From assembly GCF_002443255.2 (NCBI RefSeq), contig NW_019211457.1:16292374-16356373 (forward strand): 64,000 nt of DNA, given 5' to 3'. The position numbers were made by a program, and so were the translations under genes. The notes below the pieces were generated by a model, which had not been told where the DNA came from, did no database searches, and saw only the letters and a list, made by a program, of their open reading frames with translations. This DNA comes from Varroa destructor. Taxonomy: Eukaryota > Arthropoda > Arachnida > Mesostigmata > Varroidae. Every line of letters begins with the position of its first letter. The first letter of the stretch is position 1. Below, in pieces: positions 1 to 13,402 of this stretch.

Positions 1-362
1 AAGTAAGGACTATTTTTAGTTGCAGTTCGTTCGAATCGAATGTATAGATGAAAATTTGTATGGAAACACAGATTGTTTTGACGACTAGTAGGCAGAAAAA
101 AAGGCAAGTTTTTTTCAACTTATTGCTAATGAAAGACACAAAACGAATATAACTTATAATTATGGATATAGCTTTACTTATTATCAGGTAGCCCACCTGT
201 ACAGGCTTCTCTGTTTTCATTATTTGCACCTAATTGCTTTGTTATGATCAGGTATTTCCAAGATCGCTCATGATAGCATACATTTCCGAAGTAACAGTTC
301 ATTCACGACACGAACTAAGATTGATACGATCTCTAAAATCATATGCTTATATACGAAAGTCG

Positions 363-500
363 AAATGTTTCAAGGTTCACGTCCGGTACCGCCGTTGGGC
401 GCTGTACCAGATTGCTGGCTTTCAGCAGGAACGAATTGTGTCCACGCTCAGATTCGAACCCAGACTACCACGTGTCCCTCAACTGGTGTATGATAGCCTA
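363..500 (-). repeat. tRNA-derived short repeat (SINE-like), copy A
   Basis: On the minus strand the sequence has a perfect Pol III B-box-like GGGTTCGAATC, then GAAAGCCAGC, CCAACGGCGGTAC and GGACGTGAAC, ending in TTGAAACAT. The same blocks in the same order occur at 60430-60592 (plus) and, with an internal deletion, at 3161-3245 (minus). The A-box end is too eroded to place. Three scattered copies with a tRNA-like head indicate a retroposed SINE family. Confidence 0.6.
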
Positions 501-2316
501 TGAAGCATCAATTGGCCCTAGACTTACTGGTAATCTCCCTACTGCACACATGATGGCCTTATTAAGGCTTAGACATTAAGAGTTAGTTTCTGATCAACGA
601 GACCCAGATATGTCTACCGCTGCATCCTCTTCTCATTCGCTCGACTACGATTCTCAACCGTAACGCTGTGTGCATCTTAATATTTAGTTCTAAACCCTAT
701 CGTATAGGTTAGTACACAAAGGTGGCGTCGTCTTTGGCGATTTATGTTTTTATATATAACGTAATTTGAGAGAGATCGAATGTGACATACATAGGCAGGC
801 ATAGGAAGGGGGAAACAGTACCAGACGAGCCACTGAAAGAGGCAAATTAACGTAACATAAAAGTCGCCCGATTGATATATAATCATGGATAGAGAATGGA
901 AACGCAGTGAAGAAGCACGAAATCATTTAAAGATGCCAACAGCGACGATGACCATATTTACATGCTCCATCAAACCCTGCTTACTTTCTATCACATTTAC
1001 CCCCCGACGACCCTACCTGGCGGATTATGTTGCCAGAACATCGGTAAGCATACAAGTCAGTACATACGAGTACGAATACCGCTCGTATTAGGTATGGCAT
1101 GGCATGACATGTGATGGAACATCATGAATCCCGCTGAAGTGGCTAAAACGTGTTGGGGAAAATAAGCAGGGTGGAGTGATACCAACCGCAGCACGAGAAG
1201 ATACCAACTCTGTATAACTAACCAACATCTTCATCCGAACGGCCTCATTGATTATCTTTTCACTAATTTCTCAATTGGGGACAATGAAACGAGTTAGAGG
1301 GACCACTGGCTGGTTCATTTGCCTCATGTACCTCTATATACATATAGATATATGAGAGAAAATGCCTAGGCACAGGTTTGTAGCTATTAACAAATCTTGG
1401 CGAGCTATTAATAGAACAGTCTCATTTAAACTATCTATTACTAACCATTTTAGGCTGTTTGCATTGCTAAATAATTGCTAGAACCTTTCAGTATAAATAC
1501 ATCTATAATCAAAGATCGTTTTCGACGAGCTCTAATGGTTGCCTCGACCACCCGAAAAATATACGCACGCCGACCAGTAAACACCAAGGTGTGGGCATGA
1601 ACGCGAAACGAGTGCGGGTGATAATTTAAAAATGGAAAGAAAAACCGTAGAAGGCCACGTGTGGACAGTCACTATTTGTCGGTGAATTTTGTTCGTGAAG
1701 GACCATCGGCCTAGCTACTAGTAATGCAAAGATTCACGTACGGGTTGCTACTCAAAACGGTACAATGTGTAAATAGGTCCGAGGAAGAAACGATGTGGAT
1801 TTAGTATCGTGGTTAGTGGAGATCTCATACTGAGCAACAATGGGCCACGTAGTCGAAGGCTATCGGGGGCAAAATTGGAATAAAAAGTGCAAAACCGGTT
1901 GCATTTATGAACACACTATGAGAGGAAGACAAATGTATATGTAACACAGAGTATCGAGAACGACACAACAATGAAATCTACGTTCACAATGTGTAAGCAA
2001 AATCTTTTTCTTTGTTATAAATTTTATAGATTTTTTTTTTATCTATTTATAGAGTTTCGCGGACTGAGTTTTATAAATGATATTTTCTGAATTGCCTTCA
2101 TGTCGCCGACAGTGTGACGAAGTCTCTCGGCCAAATCAGCCATACGATTTAATCAGACAGAAATCAAACAGAGACTCTAATAGAACGAGCATTAATTAAC
2201 TTTGTTATGTTATCTTTATATAAAGAAAGGAAACTGAAATAGACTAAATTAAAGATCCTTGTTGCGGAAACAGCCTATATATAGTGTTGTTCATGTCTTA
2301 CTTCGACAACACGAGT

Positions 2317-2378
<62 letters not shown>

Positions 2379-3160
2379 TTCATTAACTTCTTAGTTCGAT
2401 GAATCTACATGATATCATTGGTTGTTTAATGGTCCGGCTGTTCTAATACGTGCGTGATCGATCAGAGCAAGTTTTTCCAGGACCAAAAAATGGAAATTTG
2501 ACTGAAATCGATGTCTATCTGAATTCAAATTGAGCTAGGCAGCTAAAACAGATCTCCTTTGCCCTTCTCTCATTATTAAAGGTCATGAGAGTCTTTAGAT
2601 TTAAATTCGAACAAAAAAAAAAATAGCCGACTCAGCAATATTCAAATCACAGCCTCATGCCCAGGTTAATGTTTTATGGTAATTTGTAATGTTTGTGTAA
2701 GAGTTAAAGAGTTGAAAGTGCGTCAACCGCGCCCCTGGTGGTCGCCGATTTAGCCTATAAACGATTTTTTCCTGTTTATTACCAATGTGAAAAAGGCTCA
2801 GCATCAGCTCGAACAGTTCAGATTGAGTGAAAACAATAACAATGAATGCGCATCATTTATCATGCATCTCGAGCTGATCTTATCCCAGAAACACAGAATC
2901 CGCCCCCAGCTCTGGACGTAAAACTTAAAGCCTCTAGTTCGTATTTCTAGAACTGATCTTACTCAAAATAGAAAATATTGCGCAGGCTAATTTCGACGGT
3001 TGGCAACGAATCGATATCGTCTTTAAAAGAAATTTAGGTTTTAGCCAATATTCGATGTTGAATCAGGCCTGTTAAGGCCGCATTACGACTGTGCTATGAA
3101 CAAGGGTCAATATGTCAATAATAAATAAGTATAGAAACTACGAAAATGTTCAATGAGGCA
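501..3160. other. Non-coding stretch with TA microsatellite
   Basis: No gene seen. A TA repeat of about 60 bases lies at 2319-2378. The remainder is AT-rich unique-looking sequence with short T and A runs. Confidence 0.5.
2319..2378. repeat. (TA)n microsatellite
   Basis: Nearly perfect alternating TA of about 60 bases, broken once by G at 2371. Confidence 0.95.
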
Positions 3161-3245
3161 GATGTTTCGAGTTCACGTCCCGTACCGACGATCTCTGTGT
3201 CCACATCCGGACTCGAGTCTGGACCATCGTGTGTCCTGAAGTTTT
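3161..3245 (-). repeat. tRNA-derived short repeat (SINE-like), copy B, internally deleted
   Basis: Matches copy A (363-500) at both ends: ATGTTTCGAGTTCACGTCC and GTACCG on the left, TGTGTCCAC and GACTCGAGTCTGGACCATC on the right. It lacks about 40 bases of the middle, including the GAAAGCCAGC block. The B-box-like motif is GACTCGAGTCC on the minus strand. Confidence 0.55.
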
Positions 3246-6200
3246 GCACGTCAACAGAATGTCACGCTGCTACTACGTGGACAAAATAGCAGAATCTAAC
3301 TGAGATTGAAATTTCACACGATCTAGGCAATCGGGCTCGCGTTCTAAAGAGTCAACATACATTATTCGAGCTGATTGTTTTTACAGCTGAACAGAGCATT
3401 GTCTAGACAACATACCTGAGAAATGCTACCTAGGGCATGTGGTTGGAACTTTTCCAAACTTAATAACATTTCAATGATGGAAATCAATTTTTTGAAGGGA
3501 AACATTATTTATTCAAATGACGGTTCAACTAATTCGCGCCGTTTCTCCATATTACTACGGTCCTCTAAAATCCTGTCACCAGGCTGTCGTCCTGCCACAC
3601 TCACTATACACACAAAAAGGATATACGTCTGTACCAAGAGCAGACAGATAACAACGACAGCCCGGTTTTGATTACGCTATTAAATTGGATGTCTACCCGA
3701 GACCCAGCTAGGCCAGCTGACTACTGCCAAATCAAGCAAAAACTCATATTGTAGCTGAGGTAAGCAGATGAGATCTGACGCCAACCCTCATTTACGATTC
3801 GACACTATAATTCGGTAGCGGCTTTTGGCGTCAGGTGCGGCTGTTTATATGGCGTTGGGTAAGACGCTAACGAACGTCAAGGATGGAAAATCGAGATCGG
3901 GGCAAATAACTGGAGAAGTCAGGCGAAAAAACTGGTCTCGAAGGTCTCTCGACAACTATCATACTGATATTTTTTTGATGCGTCACTTCTGCATTAAGCG
4001 TCCTTGGATTTATGCTGGTACACTGCTGCACTACTCGAAATGTTATACAGAATTTTCGCTGATACTTTGCAGCTATATAAATTTTTGCCCGATATTCACG
4101 ATGAGTTCAGTGATAATCATACTTGTTTTATACTAACCGAAGAAACGTTGAGGTTGATGAAGTAAACACTGTCATTGAACAAGCAGTGGAACTCAATGAT
4201 AAATGACTTCGTAATGATTCCGAAAGTACTTTTTTTTTCTATCGCCGCAAAAACCTTTATCGTAGTATTGATGTCTAGAGTTTTAGTCCTTAAAAAATCT
4301 GCATTACGCCTCAGTCAGCACGACATCGAACGCTTTCACTGACGAATGTTGTCGAAGGAAGACAGGGTACTCTTACAGACTTTCATTACACGTTCTAAAA
4401 ATATCGTGTTTTTGTTTCCTCCGAAATGACATGGCCAGATATTGTCAACGGAATTGCTTTGTAAAGCAAATACTTGTCGGACAAATGTTGCCATGCGAAA
4501 GTTTACCAGCACATCCATGCCGTCTTTTTCCTATGCGGCCAATTAAACGCGATACCCCTCGCTACGGTGCTCATCATAGTACCATGGAATAATCGTGCTA
4601 GTTACCTGCGGACAAGGACAATTATCATTTGAATGACTGAAGGCCACAACGCCCGTGAAAATGTTTCCAATACATAACATTTTTCGACACGGTTCGAATT
4701 TGTCCTATAAAATGTCCTGCTTTGTCTAGAACTCATCATTAATTAATTGAACAAGACAGACGAAATCTCAAGAGAAAAACGAATGAAAAATGCGACGTAA
4801 CCTCGTGCATGAGCCCTTCCGGCTCCAACTCCCTGTCTCTGCTTACGTTCCTTTGTGGCCTCTAGAGATCGGTTACGTTGTTGGGTTCAAACAGGATCAA
4901 GTTAGGCCATCGTGCCAACCTAATGAACTTTGAACGCGTGCAATGGATGCCAAATATATTGGCGTGCTAATATAACTTTAATGTAGAACTTAATTACCGC
5001 CTTCGAATCGCTGCAAAGGACAACAGTCGTCCTCGTTTCACGTGTGGCGAAGTATTACGGGCTAGCCACAGAAGAATACAGTTAGATAAGATCGGGAAAG
5101 AAGATGAAGGATACTATCATATAGTCATGCAGAATTAGGAAATCGATCAAAAATGCTACCAGATTCTGCTTTCCTATGTGACAAAGCTGTTTATCTATAG
5201 TTAAACTGATGTCTAGTAATGTCGTAATAAATCTCTAGGTTGCTATTTATTACATCCTCTTTAAAACAGAGGCCGCCTCACGACGATAGCTTTTATGTGT
5301 TGAGGTTATATCAGTCCCTCTGTAGTCGAAGTATTATAACATTTACCTAAAGATACATCGATTCCAAGTTACCTGAAATGGAAAAATCTGCAAATTTTGT
5401 AACTGAGGGAATGTTGGCCAAAACCCACAAGATTACTGTCACAAATACTCTCTCTGATTGAGTGATTCTCGCAACCTATTGAAAAGAAACCAAACGTTTT
5501 ACGGAAAATCCTATCCAGTAGCATACGATAGAACTGAATTTGACACGCTATATATTAAGCGGTACGTAAGGGTTGCCACTAGTTCCGAAAAGACTCCCCC
5601 GTGAATCGAATATACCCGCCGCTTTAGTGCCCTTTGTGCGAGCGCTCTTAGCGCTTACCTAGACTATATATAGCTCGTGCGCCTTGCAAACTACGTTCGC
5701 AGGACAGATACATGCGCAACAGAAACAAAAGGCGGGGTGTCGTCCGTCCTTTGATTGACACTCTATTAACGAGAGGCTTTACTGTGTCATACCATCAAAA
5801 GCATACTTTGATGTCTAATTAATTGTCTTCATATTTTTCTTGCTCGTCTAGCTTTGTTCCTTTTCCTATCCGAAATCGGCGACATTTGCCATCTTCTCAC
5901 GAATCACTCCTCCAGACAGACGTCCATAAAAGAATAATGAATGGAAATTAAATGAGGTGGTCCGATAATAGGAGGTTTTCGTTCGAGTGATCGTATAACG
6001 AAAGCCATCGTCGTGGCCGCTATAGAATCGTCAGAAATCAGACAACGAATATCCGTTCAGGGTATGTGAGGACGGATCCCGCTGCAACGAGCTAGTTGAC
6101 GATTATAGCCATCATGACGGAGTGTTGCACCCAGCTGTCGTATGGGGTCGTATTGCGCGATTATGCCAGGTAGAACGTCGTTTAGGTGCTACTGCTACCA

Positions 6201-7043
6201 AAATAACAGCGGCGGAAGACGCAGAGCGTCAGACGAGGCAATAAGTAACAAATGGACTGGAATTGGAGTTGTTTTGTGTCTGTGAAAAGATCTGTATACA
6301 GGATGCTGCGGCAATGAAACACTCGAGATGGTGGAGTAATGATTGAATTATTTCATGTGGCGGTCTATATTTCATTAGATCGAAACCTGTAGTCAGGTAG
6401 AAATACCAACATCTGGCACCAGTTCGAGTGACCGTTGTAAAAACACACGGACATTTCTAGGTATTTGTTTTAAAAAGAACGCTTTTATTTGACGTCAGTT
6501 GTTTTGTTGTGCTTTATTTGTTGTCAGCTATTTTGTAAATACGGTAATTACAGTGTTGAAACTGGGAAAACTGGGAAACTTCGCTATAGGGTGCCGAGAT
6601 AAATTGTTTTTTCCATGGGTTCGAAATCGTATTGCGTAGCAGCAAAGCCCATTAAGCAGTGTTACCTGATGAGGGAACCGACTTAAGTCCCATCTAAGAT
6701 TCGTTTTAGTAACACCCTGTACACGAATCGATGCACGCATGCTATGGATCGATGGTTGAGCCGCACCACAACCAAAGACATGTCAAGTGGAATAAAAAGA
6801 AAGCAAAATGTTTACGTTTTTATATGACGGCATTTAACGTTAAAATTTTCCGAAACTTAATCGCTCTTCCATCGTCGGTCGATACTTTTTGTTTTTGCTG
6901 TTTGTTTCTATTGTCACTCGCACTGCTGCTAGCGCCGCTGCCACCCCAAAGAAACAGTAGCGATTCTGTCTGTAGCTCGTGTTGCTTCTGCTAGCGTTGT
7001 TGGTGGAGGTTTTTTTAAGATAAGATTCGATTTTTATAAAGTG
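3246..7043. other. Non-coding stretch
   Basis: No supportable gene. Short open frames at 3423-3671 and 3825-4136 have no coding character. A possible element end, TAACACCCTGTA, lies at 6711-6722, partly mirrored by GTGTTACC at 6660-6667, but no element body was recognised. Confidence 0.45.
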
Positions 7044-7374
7044 AAGCTCCTCAGCAGCAGCAGCAGCAGCAGCAGCAACGACAACAAAGAAAAGTGGTCG
7101 ACACAGTCGCGTACGGCGTCACAGGCCCAGCGACCTGGCCTCAAACTGCAACAATGATGCACGAAGAAGTTGCAACAATCGCAGATTTCGTGAGAGTCTG
7201 CGAAAATCATCGAAGGCGTCTGTATCTATCCGTGATGATTGCGGTAACGGCAACGATGATGATGATGATGACAATGCTGAAGATGGTGCTGGCGGTGGCG
7301 GCGGTGGTGGCGGTGGCGGTGGCAGTAGTGGCGAAGTCGTTCGAATCCGACGCGCAATTTATGACGTTCTGCGT
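7044..7374 (+). CDS. Open segment with Asp and Gly runs, possible exon
   Basis: The frame is open from just after a TGA at 7041 to TAA at 7372, with no ATG start. It begins with a GCA repeat (Ala run), passes a polar Arg/Ser stretch, then a GAT repeat (Asp run), a GGC/GGT repeat (about ten Gly) and ends GEVVRIRRAIYDVLR. Acidic and Gly runs of this kind are common in disordered protein segments, but microsatellites in an untranslated exon would give the same. An acceptor-like CTCCTCAG sits at 7050. Confidence 0.22.
7050..7077. repeat. (CAG)n microsatellite
   Basis: About nine CAG units followed by CAA and CGA, at the left edge of the open segment described at 7044. Confidence 0.9.
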
Positions 7375-7647
7375 TAAAATAACGCGTTTCATCCGTACAA
7401 CGGCGATAGAGGTGACAGAAAAGACAACGCTATCGACTCCCTTCAATTCGTTGCCCAATTTCATTAGATAAGCCTACAGAAAGATATTCAACTTTGGCCA
7501 TTTGTTATAAAGTTGCTGAAGAGACCTTTTGGAAACGACGACTGATAGCTGAATCTGATTCATTTCTGGTTGCTGTCTTCGTATGGGTAGTTGTGGGAAT
7601 AGTTGCGTGTGCATCTGTAAGTCCATGGATTATACTATTATATCGGC

Positions 7648-8735
7648 CGACGAAAAAAGTATTGACGCTTTTTCTTGCTAGATGGCTTTAAAGTCACATA
7701 TTTCAGGTAATATAAGTGGCGTCGGCTCGTCGTCGAGTTGGTATCGTTGAAAAGCTGAGATTTGACAGTAGTAAAGGTTCTAAAATTGTTGAAACGCCTT
7801 CATTCAAACCTAAGATAGAGTGTCTCAAAGATGAGCCAAGTTCCTGCAAAATTTCGTTATATTTTACAATTTTATTACTATAAAGGCACAAATGCTGTTT
7901 AGACTCATAAAAAACATTCGTACTGTTTACGGTCAAGATTCGTTATCGGAAGAAACGTTTTAAAGATAGCTCTGTCGCGTTCCTTCTGGAAATTTTTTCA
8001 GTGTAAAAAACGCTCCTCGTAGTGGTCGACCAGTTACGAAAGAAGTTGATAAATTTATTGTGAAAGTTGAGCAAAATTGACACATCAACAGCCATGACAT
8101 TGCCCAGGGACTAAGCATCTACCGGCAAATAGTTTTAAAGCATCCAAAGGAAGCTGGCTACAAAAAATATGTTTGGTGGGTGCCGCACGAAAAGGTGCAT
8201 CCGAATTCACTCGATCGCGTTTCCTTTGCAAAAATCTACACAAATGCAGCAAAAAATCGGTCCATTTCGAAAAAGTTTGATGCAAAAATGAATTGGATAG
8301 GACAACAATGCGCGAAAAAGACCCGTGCTCAAAGCGAATAGCAATACTTAGGCTGACACCGGACAAGGTGATGCCACGTGCGCGATTGGCCTGGGAAGGA
8401 ATGGTACATTGTGAGTCGCTGCCGTCTGGAGGAATAACGTAAAATTCTATTGTCAACAACTAACAAGAACATAACAAGCTATCGAAAAACGTCGACCGAA
8501 ACTGGTACGTCCGATGTGGTTTCGTGGACGGATCTTGAACCCTCAGATTGTGGTCCGCTTCGGTCTCTGCAGAACTCTCATAATGGTGTTCATTCAGTTT
8601 TAATGCGGAGACGCAGAAATTACTTGTACATTTTTCCGCTCAGAAATTCTACACTGATGCGACTATTATGTATAGCAGCCAAACAGAAGAAGGCCATCGA
8701 TCAAAAAAATGCATACTTGCTTAAGTAATATTATT
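7648..8735 (+). mobile_element. Decayed mariner-family transposon, copy 1
   Basis: The plus strand, read across frameshifts and stops, shows the order of a mariner transposase. A helix-turn-helix segment (RYILQFYYYKG-like) is at about 7852-7890. The diagnostic APRSGRPVT followed by EVDK..VKVEQN is at about 8008-8078. GYKK..VWVPHE-like sequence follows at about 8155-8195, and EPSD...LRSLQN at about 8540-8580, where the third catalytic Asp (DLxPSD) is expected. Multiple stops and frameshifts make it inactive. The left part matches copy 2 at 28.5 kb, which fixes the approximate left edge. Terminal inverted repeats are too decayed to define the ends. It is a cut-and-paste element of the IS630-Tc1-mariner superfamily. 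Confidence 0.85.
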
Positions 8736-9285
8736 TTATAACGGGAAAAAAATAGCTTCGGTAGCGGTATCCCTAGATCCACAGAATCGGTGCGGAGTTT
8801 TCGATTATCCTATATAACCGTGTCCGAACGGTGGCAGGTGGTTCTGGCAGGCAAATGCCTGCATAGTAATATAAAATAATATGTTCAATGAATAAAGCGA
8901 ACCTAATCAGTAGTTTTAAAACAGACAAACAATGAGCTTCCGTAATTCTACGTCGCTGCGATAGGGAATTTTACTCCACGAATCACGAATTAATAGAGTC
9001 AGTTATCCTCAGTGCTAAGTATATATAGAACACTTTCTAATCACTCGTAATGTCTGAGCTTAAAAACTCTATCTAAAACGTTCTTACCCTTTACTCTGTA
9101 TTTTACCAAAGGAGAACGAGCCGGAGCTAAGGTTTTTTTCCTCCTATCTAATCTAATCCGCTTTCCGCGTAGAGGAAGGAGAATGTCCTCGATCCCTTAG
9201 AGCTGTCTGCGCTGGTTCACTCCACGCTCAGAGGGTCACTCTTCATCCTTCTAGCTACTCTTTCGACGTTTTCGAATTTCCGTAC

Positions 9286-9683
9286 CGTAGTTACGCCGCA
9301 AAAAATTATTTAACGAGCGACGACTCTTCACGCACAGACAGACAGGGACGACTGGCGCGAACAGCACTGCTATTCGTCGTCTGCCGCAGTTTCAGCCCAG
9401 CATAGACGCGCTGACGGTGCCGCCAGCCTCTCTACGTTCGTGGCGCTGGGTGGACGGCTCGCAGACGGCATGTTCGATCATCATTCACCATGTGTTCCGT
9501 ACTCTAGTCCTCGTAGACCTTGACTACACTACGAAATGCTGTATTAAATGTGGCCAGCATTGGATAAGCTCCTCTCGGACCGTTACAATGTTACCAGACC
9601 TTTCGCCTTTAACTAGACCATCTATTCTCTTCGGGCAATGCCGTCGACGCGGCTGGACCGTCCCCCGCCTACAACTGCGTTAG
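9286..9683 (+). other. GC-rich segment with a 132-codon open frame
   Basis: About 9.15-9.95 kb is markedly more GC-rich than its surroundings, like a CpG-type promoter or first exon. A stop-free plus-strand run of 132 codons crosses it but has no good ATG. Its translation is poor (Cys, Trp and His rich), so coding is not favoured. Regulatory or untranslated exon status is possible. Confidence 0.2.
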
Positions 9684-12593
9684 CCTACCTACTGTGTAGC
9701 TAGGTGGTGCCATTGGTCTGTTTGACAGCGGTCGTGTCAAAGCCGCCAGTCCAGCAGGTCATCGACGCTCGGGTTGCCACTGTTACGGCCACCGCCATTG
9801 AATCCGCTACAAGGCAGCCCCTTCTCAGTAGCGCGTCTGCTTGGTTCCGTTCGACGGCGTCGCGTCGTCTTTTTGTGTAAACACAAAGGAGCAACTGCGA
9901 GACCGTCAACCACGATAGCGAAGGCCCACTCGGTCACCTACAAGTGATATCCTAACGAGTAACCGCTATCTCTTAGAAGTGTATATAGCATTGCATTTAG
10001 AACTAGCTCCACTAGATGAATAGAAATTGTGATTACCGTCAAGTAGTTGGCTATTCAGCTGTTCATTAACTTGTCCTTCTGTTCTGTATGTGGATAAGAA
10101 TGTTTTTTATTTGATATTTGTTTAAAAGCCTCAATTTGGTAGCGTATCTAGTCAGACGGCAATATGCCCACCACCGGAAACGCAGGTACCTTAGAGACCT
10201 ATAATTGCTTTATCATTACGAATTAGAAGTGTTTCAAGTAGGGAGAATATTATCTGCTTAACTTAACGGCTGGAGAAACAATGATTTGCCACTGGAAACG
10301 TTTTCCTAAAATGTTTTATGGTATCCGTTTTTTCAAAAAAACAAATCCCATGGTACACGTTATGCAGCGCGATATATTACAGATATGCGCCTATTTAAAA
10401 ACGGACCTGTTATGATCTGTTTCAGAAGTGGCAGCGTTGCTGACAAATGAAAGGTACTTAAACATGCCAATTAAAGACAAGTTACACCTTATCTTTTGTG
10501 AGAATTGGCTATCTTATTTCGCTTGTTTGTCATGCTGGTGTCTGTATACATCCCTGAAGTTTAAATTGCCACAGCCCCTAGAACGAGATGCCTAGCTACG
10601 GGCAGACCATGGTTCGAGTGTAACCGTGTGCGTTGTCTAACATGAATCTTTGCCAACATATATTCGTAAAATATCTGCCGGGTAACACAACATTCGTTCG
10701 CGGCATTTGTGCGTTCGGTTCTGTTCAAAAACCTACCTAGACCGCTAAAGAAGCTCACCATTTACCGCTACGATAGGTACATAGATATTTTATAACAACT
10801 GCCCTGTTACAAGCCTTAAATCATAACTTCAACTAGAATAATCGTTTTGCCACACTTTCAAGTTTGCCGCTGTCAAACACCAGCTTCGCGCTCCCGTAGG
10901 AAAGCCTGGTACCGAAAAACCAGAACTGCATTGGCAGAACCGAGCCCCACCCAATTGCCGTTCCATTGATTCCACGTAAAAGCTCACCCGATACTATTCG
11001 ACGCAAAGTAAAACGTTCATAAATAGTAAAAAAGAAGGGGAACACAACGACCACGGAACTGCTCTAACGTAAACTAGTGTACCTTCATAGTTGAAACATG
11101 CCACGAAATACCCAAACAGCGAAAAGAAAAATATAATAACTACAGGCATAACAACTTAAAAACATTCACCCGTAACAACACTATGCACTAGCATTTTTCT
11201 CTCTAAGTGGTAGGACGATCTGGTTAAATCGAAAGTATACCACGATCCCCGCACAGATTTGATGTCTCCATACCCTCACGTATTGTTTGTATACAAAGCC
11301 GTGTGAACATTTCATGCGTATATGCTGTCTTTTGCCAAAGCGTTCTTTTCTTCCTGATAGCTTTGTCCTTTTTTTTTTTTGTCTTGCCTCTGGTTTTGCC
11401 TCGGATAGCGATAACAGGCATGAGGGTAAAAAGCTAAATAACTGTTATTCGCGCTTTAAAAGGCCAAGAGCAAGAAGTTGCAGTGGGTGCCGCGTACATG
11501 GCCTGCGCTGGATCTGTCAATGTAGTCAGCTAGGCCAAGCCGGCTGGCTTTGTTATAGCACTAATCGCTTGGCATTGTGAGTCGATTTGGCCGATTTACG
11601 TTTCTCACTTTTGGCTGACTCGGTTCATCTTTTTGAGTTTCTGACTCAACTATCATCTCACCGTTGTGAGATCGCCCTCGTGTGATCACAACCGCTAAAG
11701 CTTGTGTGATTTAGGTCTGTTTAAAGTTGACTTCCGTTAAAGTTCCGCACTTAAATAGACGTGGCGGCTACACGTAACAGTCGACGATATCTTTTGGGAA
11801 ACGGATCACTTCACTAGAAGCGGCGGCGACCATCATTTATTTGTCATAGAGACAACACTGTAGGCATTTTCAAAAGGGTATAATTTGCGTAATGGAAGAA
11901 TGGATGCGCGGTGCGTACCGTAAAAACTCAAAAACAAATGCTCCAAAACACAACACCTCGTAGAATAGTTCTCGATTGTAGGTTAGTTACACGAATCAGA
12001 GTAGAGGTTCTTACGAAAACTCAAGTATCACCGCGTATTTAACAGTTGAACGTGTATCGACATTTAACGTATCGAAAATAGATTTACGCATTATATGCCC
12101 ATAACATATTTTCTTTAACGCTATTTTTTGACTGAGATTGTGTAGGACAAATGGCGTTTTGAGTCCTAAGTTAGAAAAATGCATATATAATCTATGAGCG
12201 AAAGTAAGATACTTTATTACAATACTCAAATTATGTACGCCAGTTTTGTTTCCAAGGGAGAAAACACGGCATGAGGGATGACTTTCAAGTGTCAACTGAG
12301 AAAGTAACTTCAAGAAGTGTTTTTTACGTGGCGCCTCAAGATTCTGCACGAAAACCGTAGAAACGCATTAACATCCGAAAATTGGAGAAGACCATTTTGT
12401 AATTTACTCAATTTAGAAAAAGAGTCAAGGAATCACCGTTCTTAGACATTCCCTACTGGTCTGACGATTCGATAAGTAACTTTTAGAAGGTATTCTTGTT
12501 TTACAAGAAACCAGGCTTACATAACAGCAGACCCTTAACACCTATTACTGACTAAACCCTTCCACGCCCGCTTGACCTGCTGTAAAATGATAA

Positions 12594-12938
12594 ATGTTTA
12601 GATGTTCCGCCGAAAACGAAGCGTTATCTCTCGTGTATATTTTATTCAACTACAACAACGCCACCTGTTATGACATGATGGTATTTTCGGCGTCAGTGCT
12701 AGCTGCCCACACGGGCAGTTTAAAGACATTATTAAACAGCAGCGAGTCCGCCCTGAGAAACACAAGTTGTTCTAAGCCATGCTTGGCGTTGGGACAAAGC
12801 AGAAATCTTGACGGTGCGTTGACGTATGCGGTAGTTGTGTGGAAGGCACAAGTTGAGCTTCGTCTACAACAGACACATTTCTATAAAAACGGCTGTGTCG
12901 AAAATTCTGCGGTGTCGTCTGCTGCTATTTTTCGATGA
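12594..12938 (+). CDS. Unrecognised 114-aa open frame
   Basis: Starts at ATG and ends TGA. The translation is mixed, with several Cys and no domain. It lies in otherwise empty DNA between 8.7 and 17.2 kb. Expected number of such frames by chance is high. Confidence 0.12.
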   Translation: MFRCSAENEALSLVYILFNYNNATCYDMMVFSASVLAAHTGSLKTLLNSSESALRNTSCSKPCLALGQSRNLDGALTYAVVVWKAQVELRLQQTHFYKNGCVENSAVSSAAIFR

Positions 12939-13359
12939 ACAGTAATTTATACATTTTTCGAGGTAACAAAGCTTGCGTTTGAGGTAGAAGATTTAGGATG
13001 CTTCAGATTGGCATGATGCCGAAAAGACATGCGGACACGGTTAGAAGTAGTATCACCTATGCTGTAGATACAACATTAGCTGAAAAGAGATACTATAAAT
13101 TGCTATAAATTGCTTGCTAATTTTTCAAAAGCGTTCATATTACGAGGACAAAGATGGCAGGTCTCTTAAACCAATGCACACAAAATGCAGAAATGGCATT
13201 AGACATGGCTTAAAAGTTATTGCTCTTTATTCAGCCGCCGGTAACATTATGGATTACTCTTTTTTTTAGTGTTATGACCGACAAAATTAACGGAACATGT
13301 AATGTTCCACAATATTCCATGCCATAATGTTCCACCTAGTGTTCCTATATCAAAGTTAC

Positions 13360-13362
<3 letters not shown>

Positions 13363-13399
<37 letters not shown>
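13363..13399. repeat. (TA)n microsatellite
   Basis: About 37 bases of perfect TA alternation. Confidence 0.95.

Positions 13400-13402
<3 letters not shown>

Noticed and set aside
6660..6722. GTGTTACC and TAACACCCTGTA taken as possible transposon terminal repeats
   Set aside because: Arms are short and only partly complementary, with no transposase and no target-site duplication.
7310..7350. GTTCGAATCC with TGGCAGTAGTGG upstream, like a tRNA promoter
   Set aside because: Spacing too short and no acceptor stem; it lies in the Gly-repeat segment.
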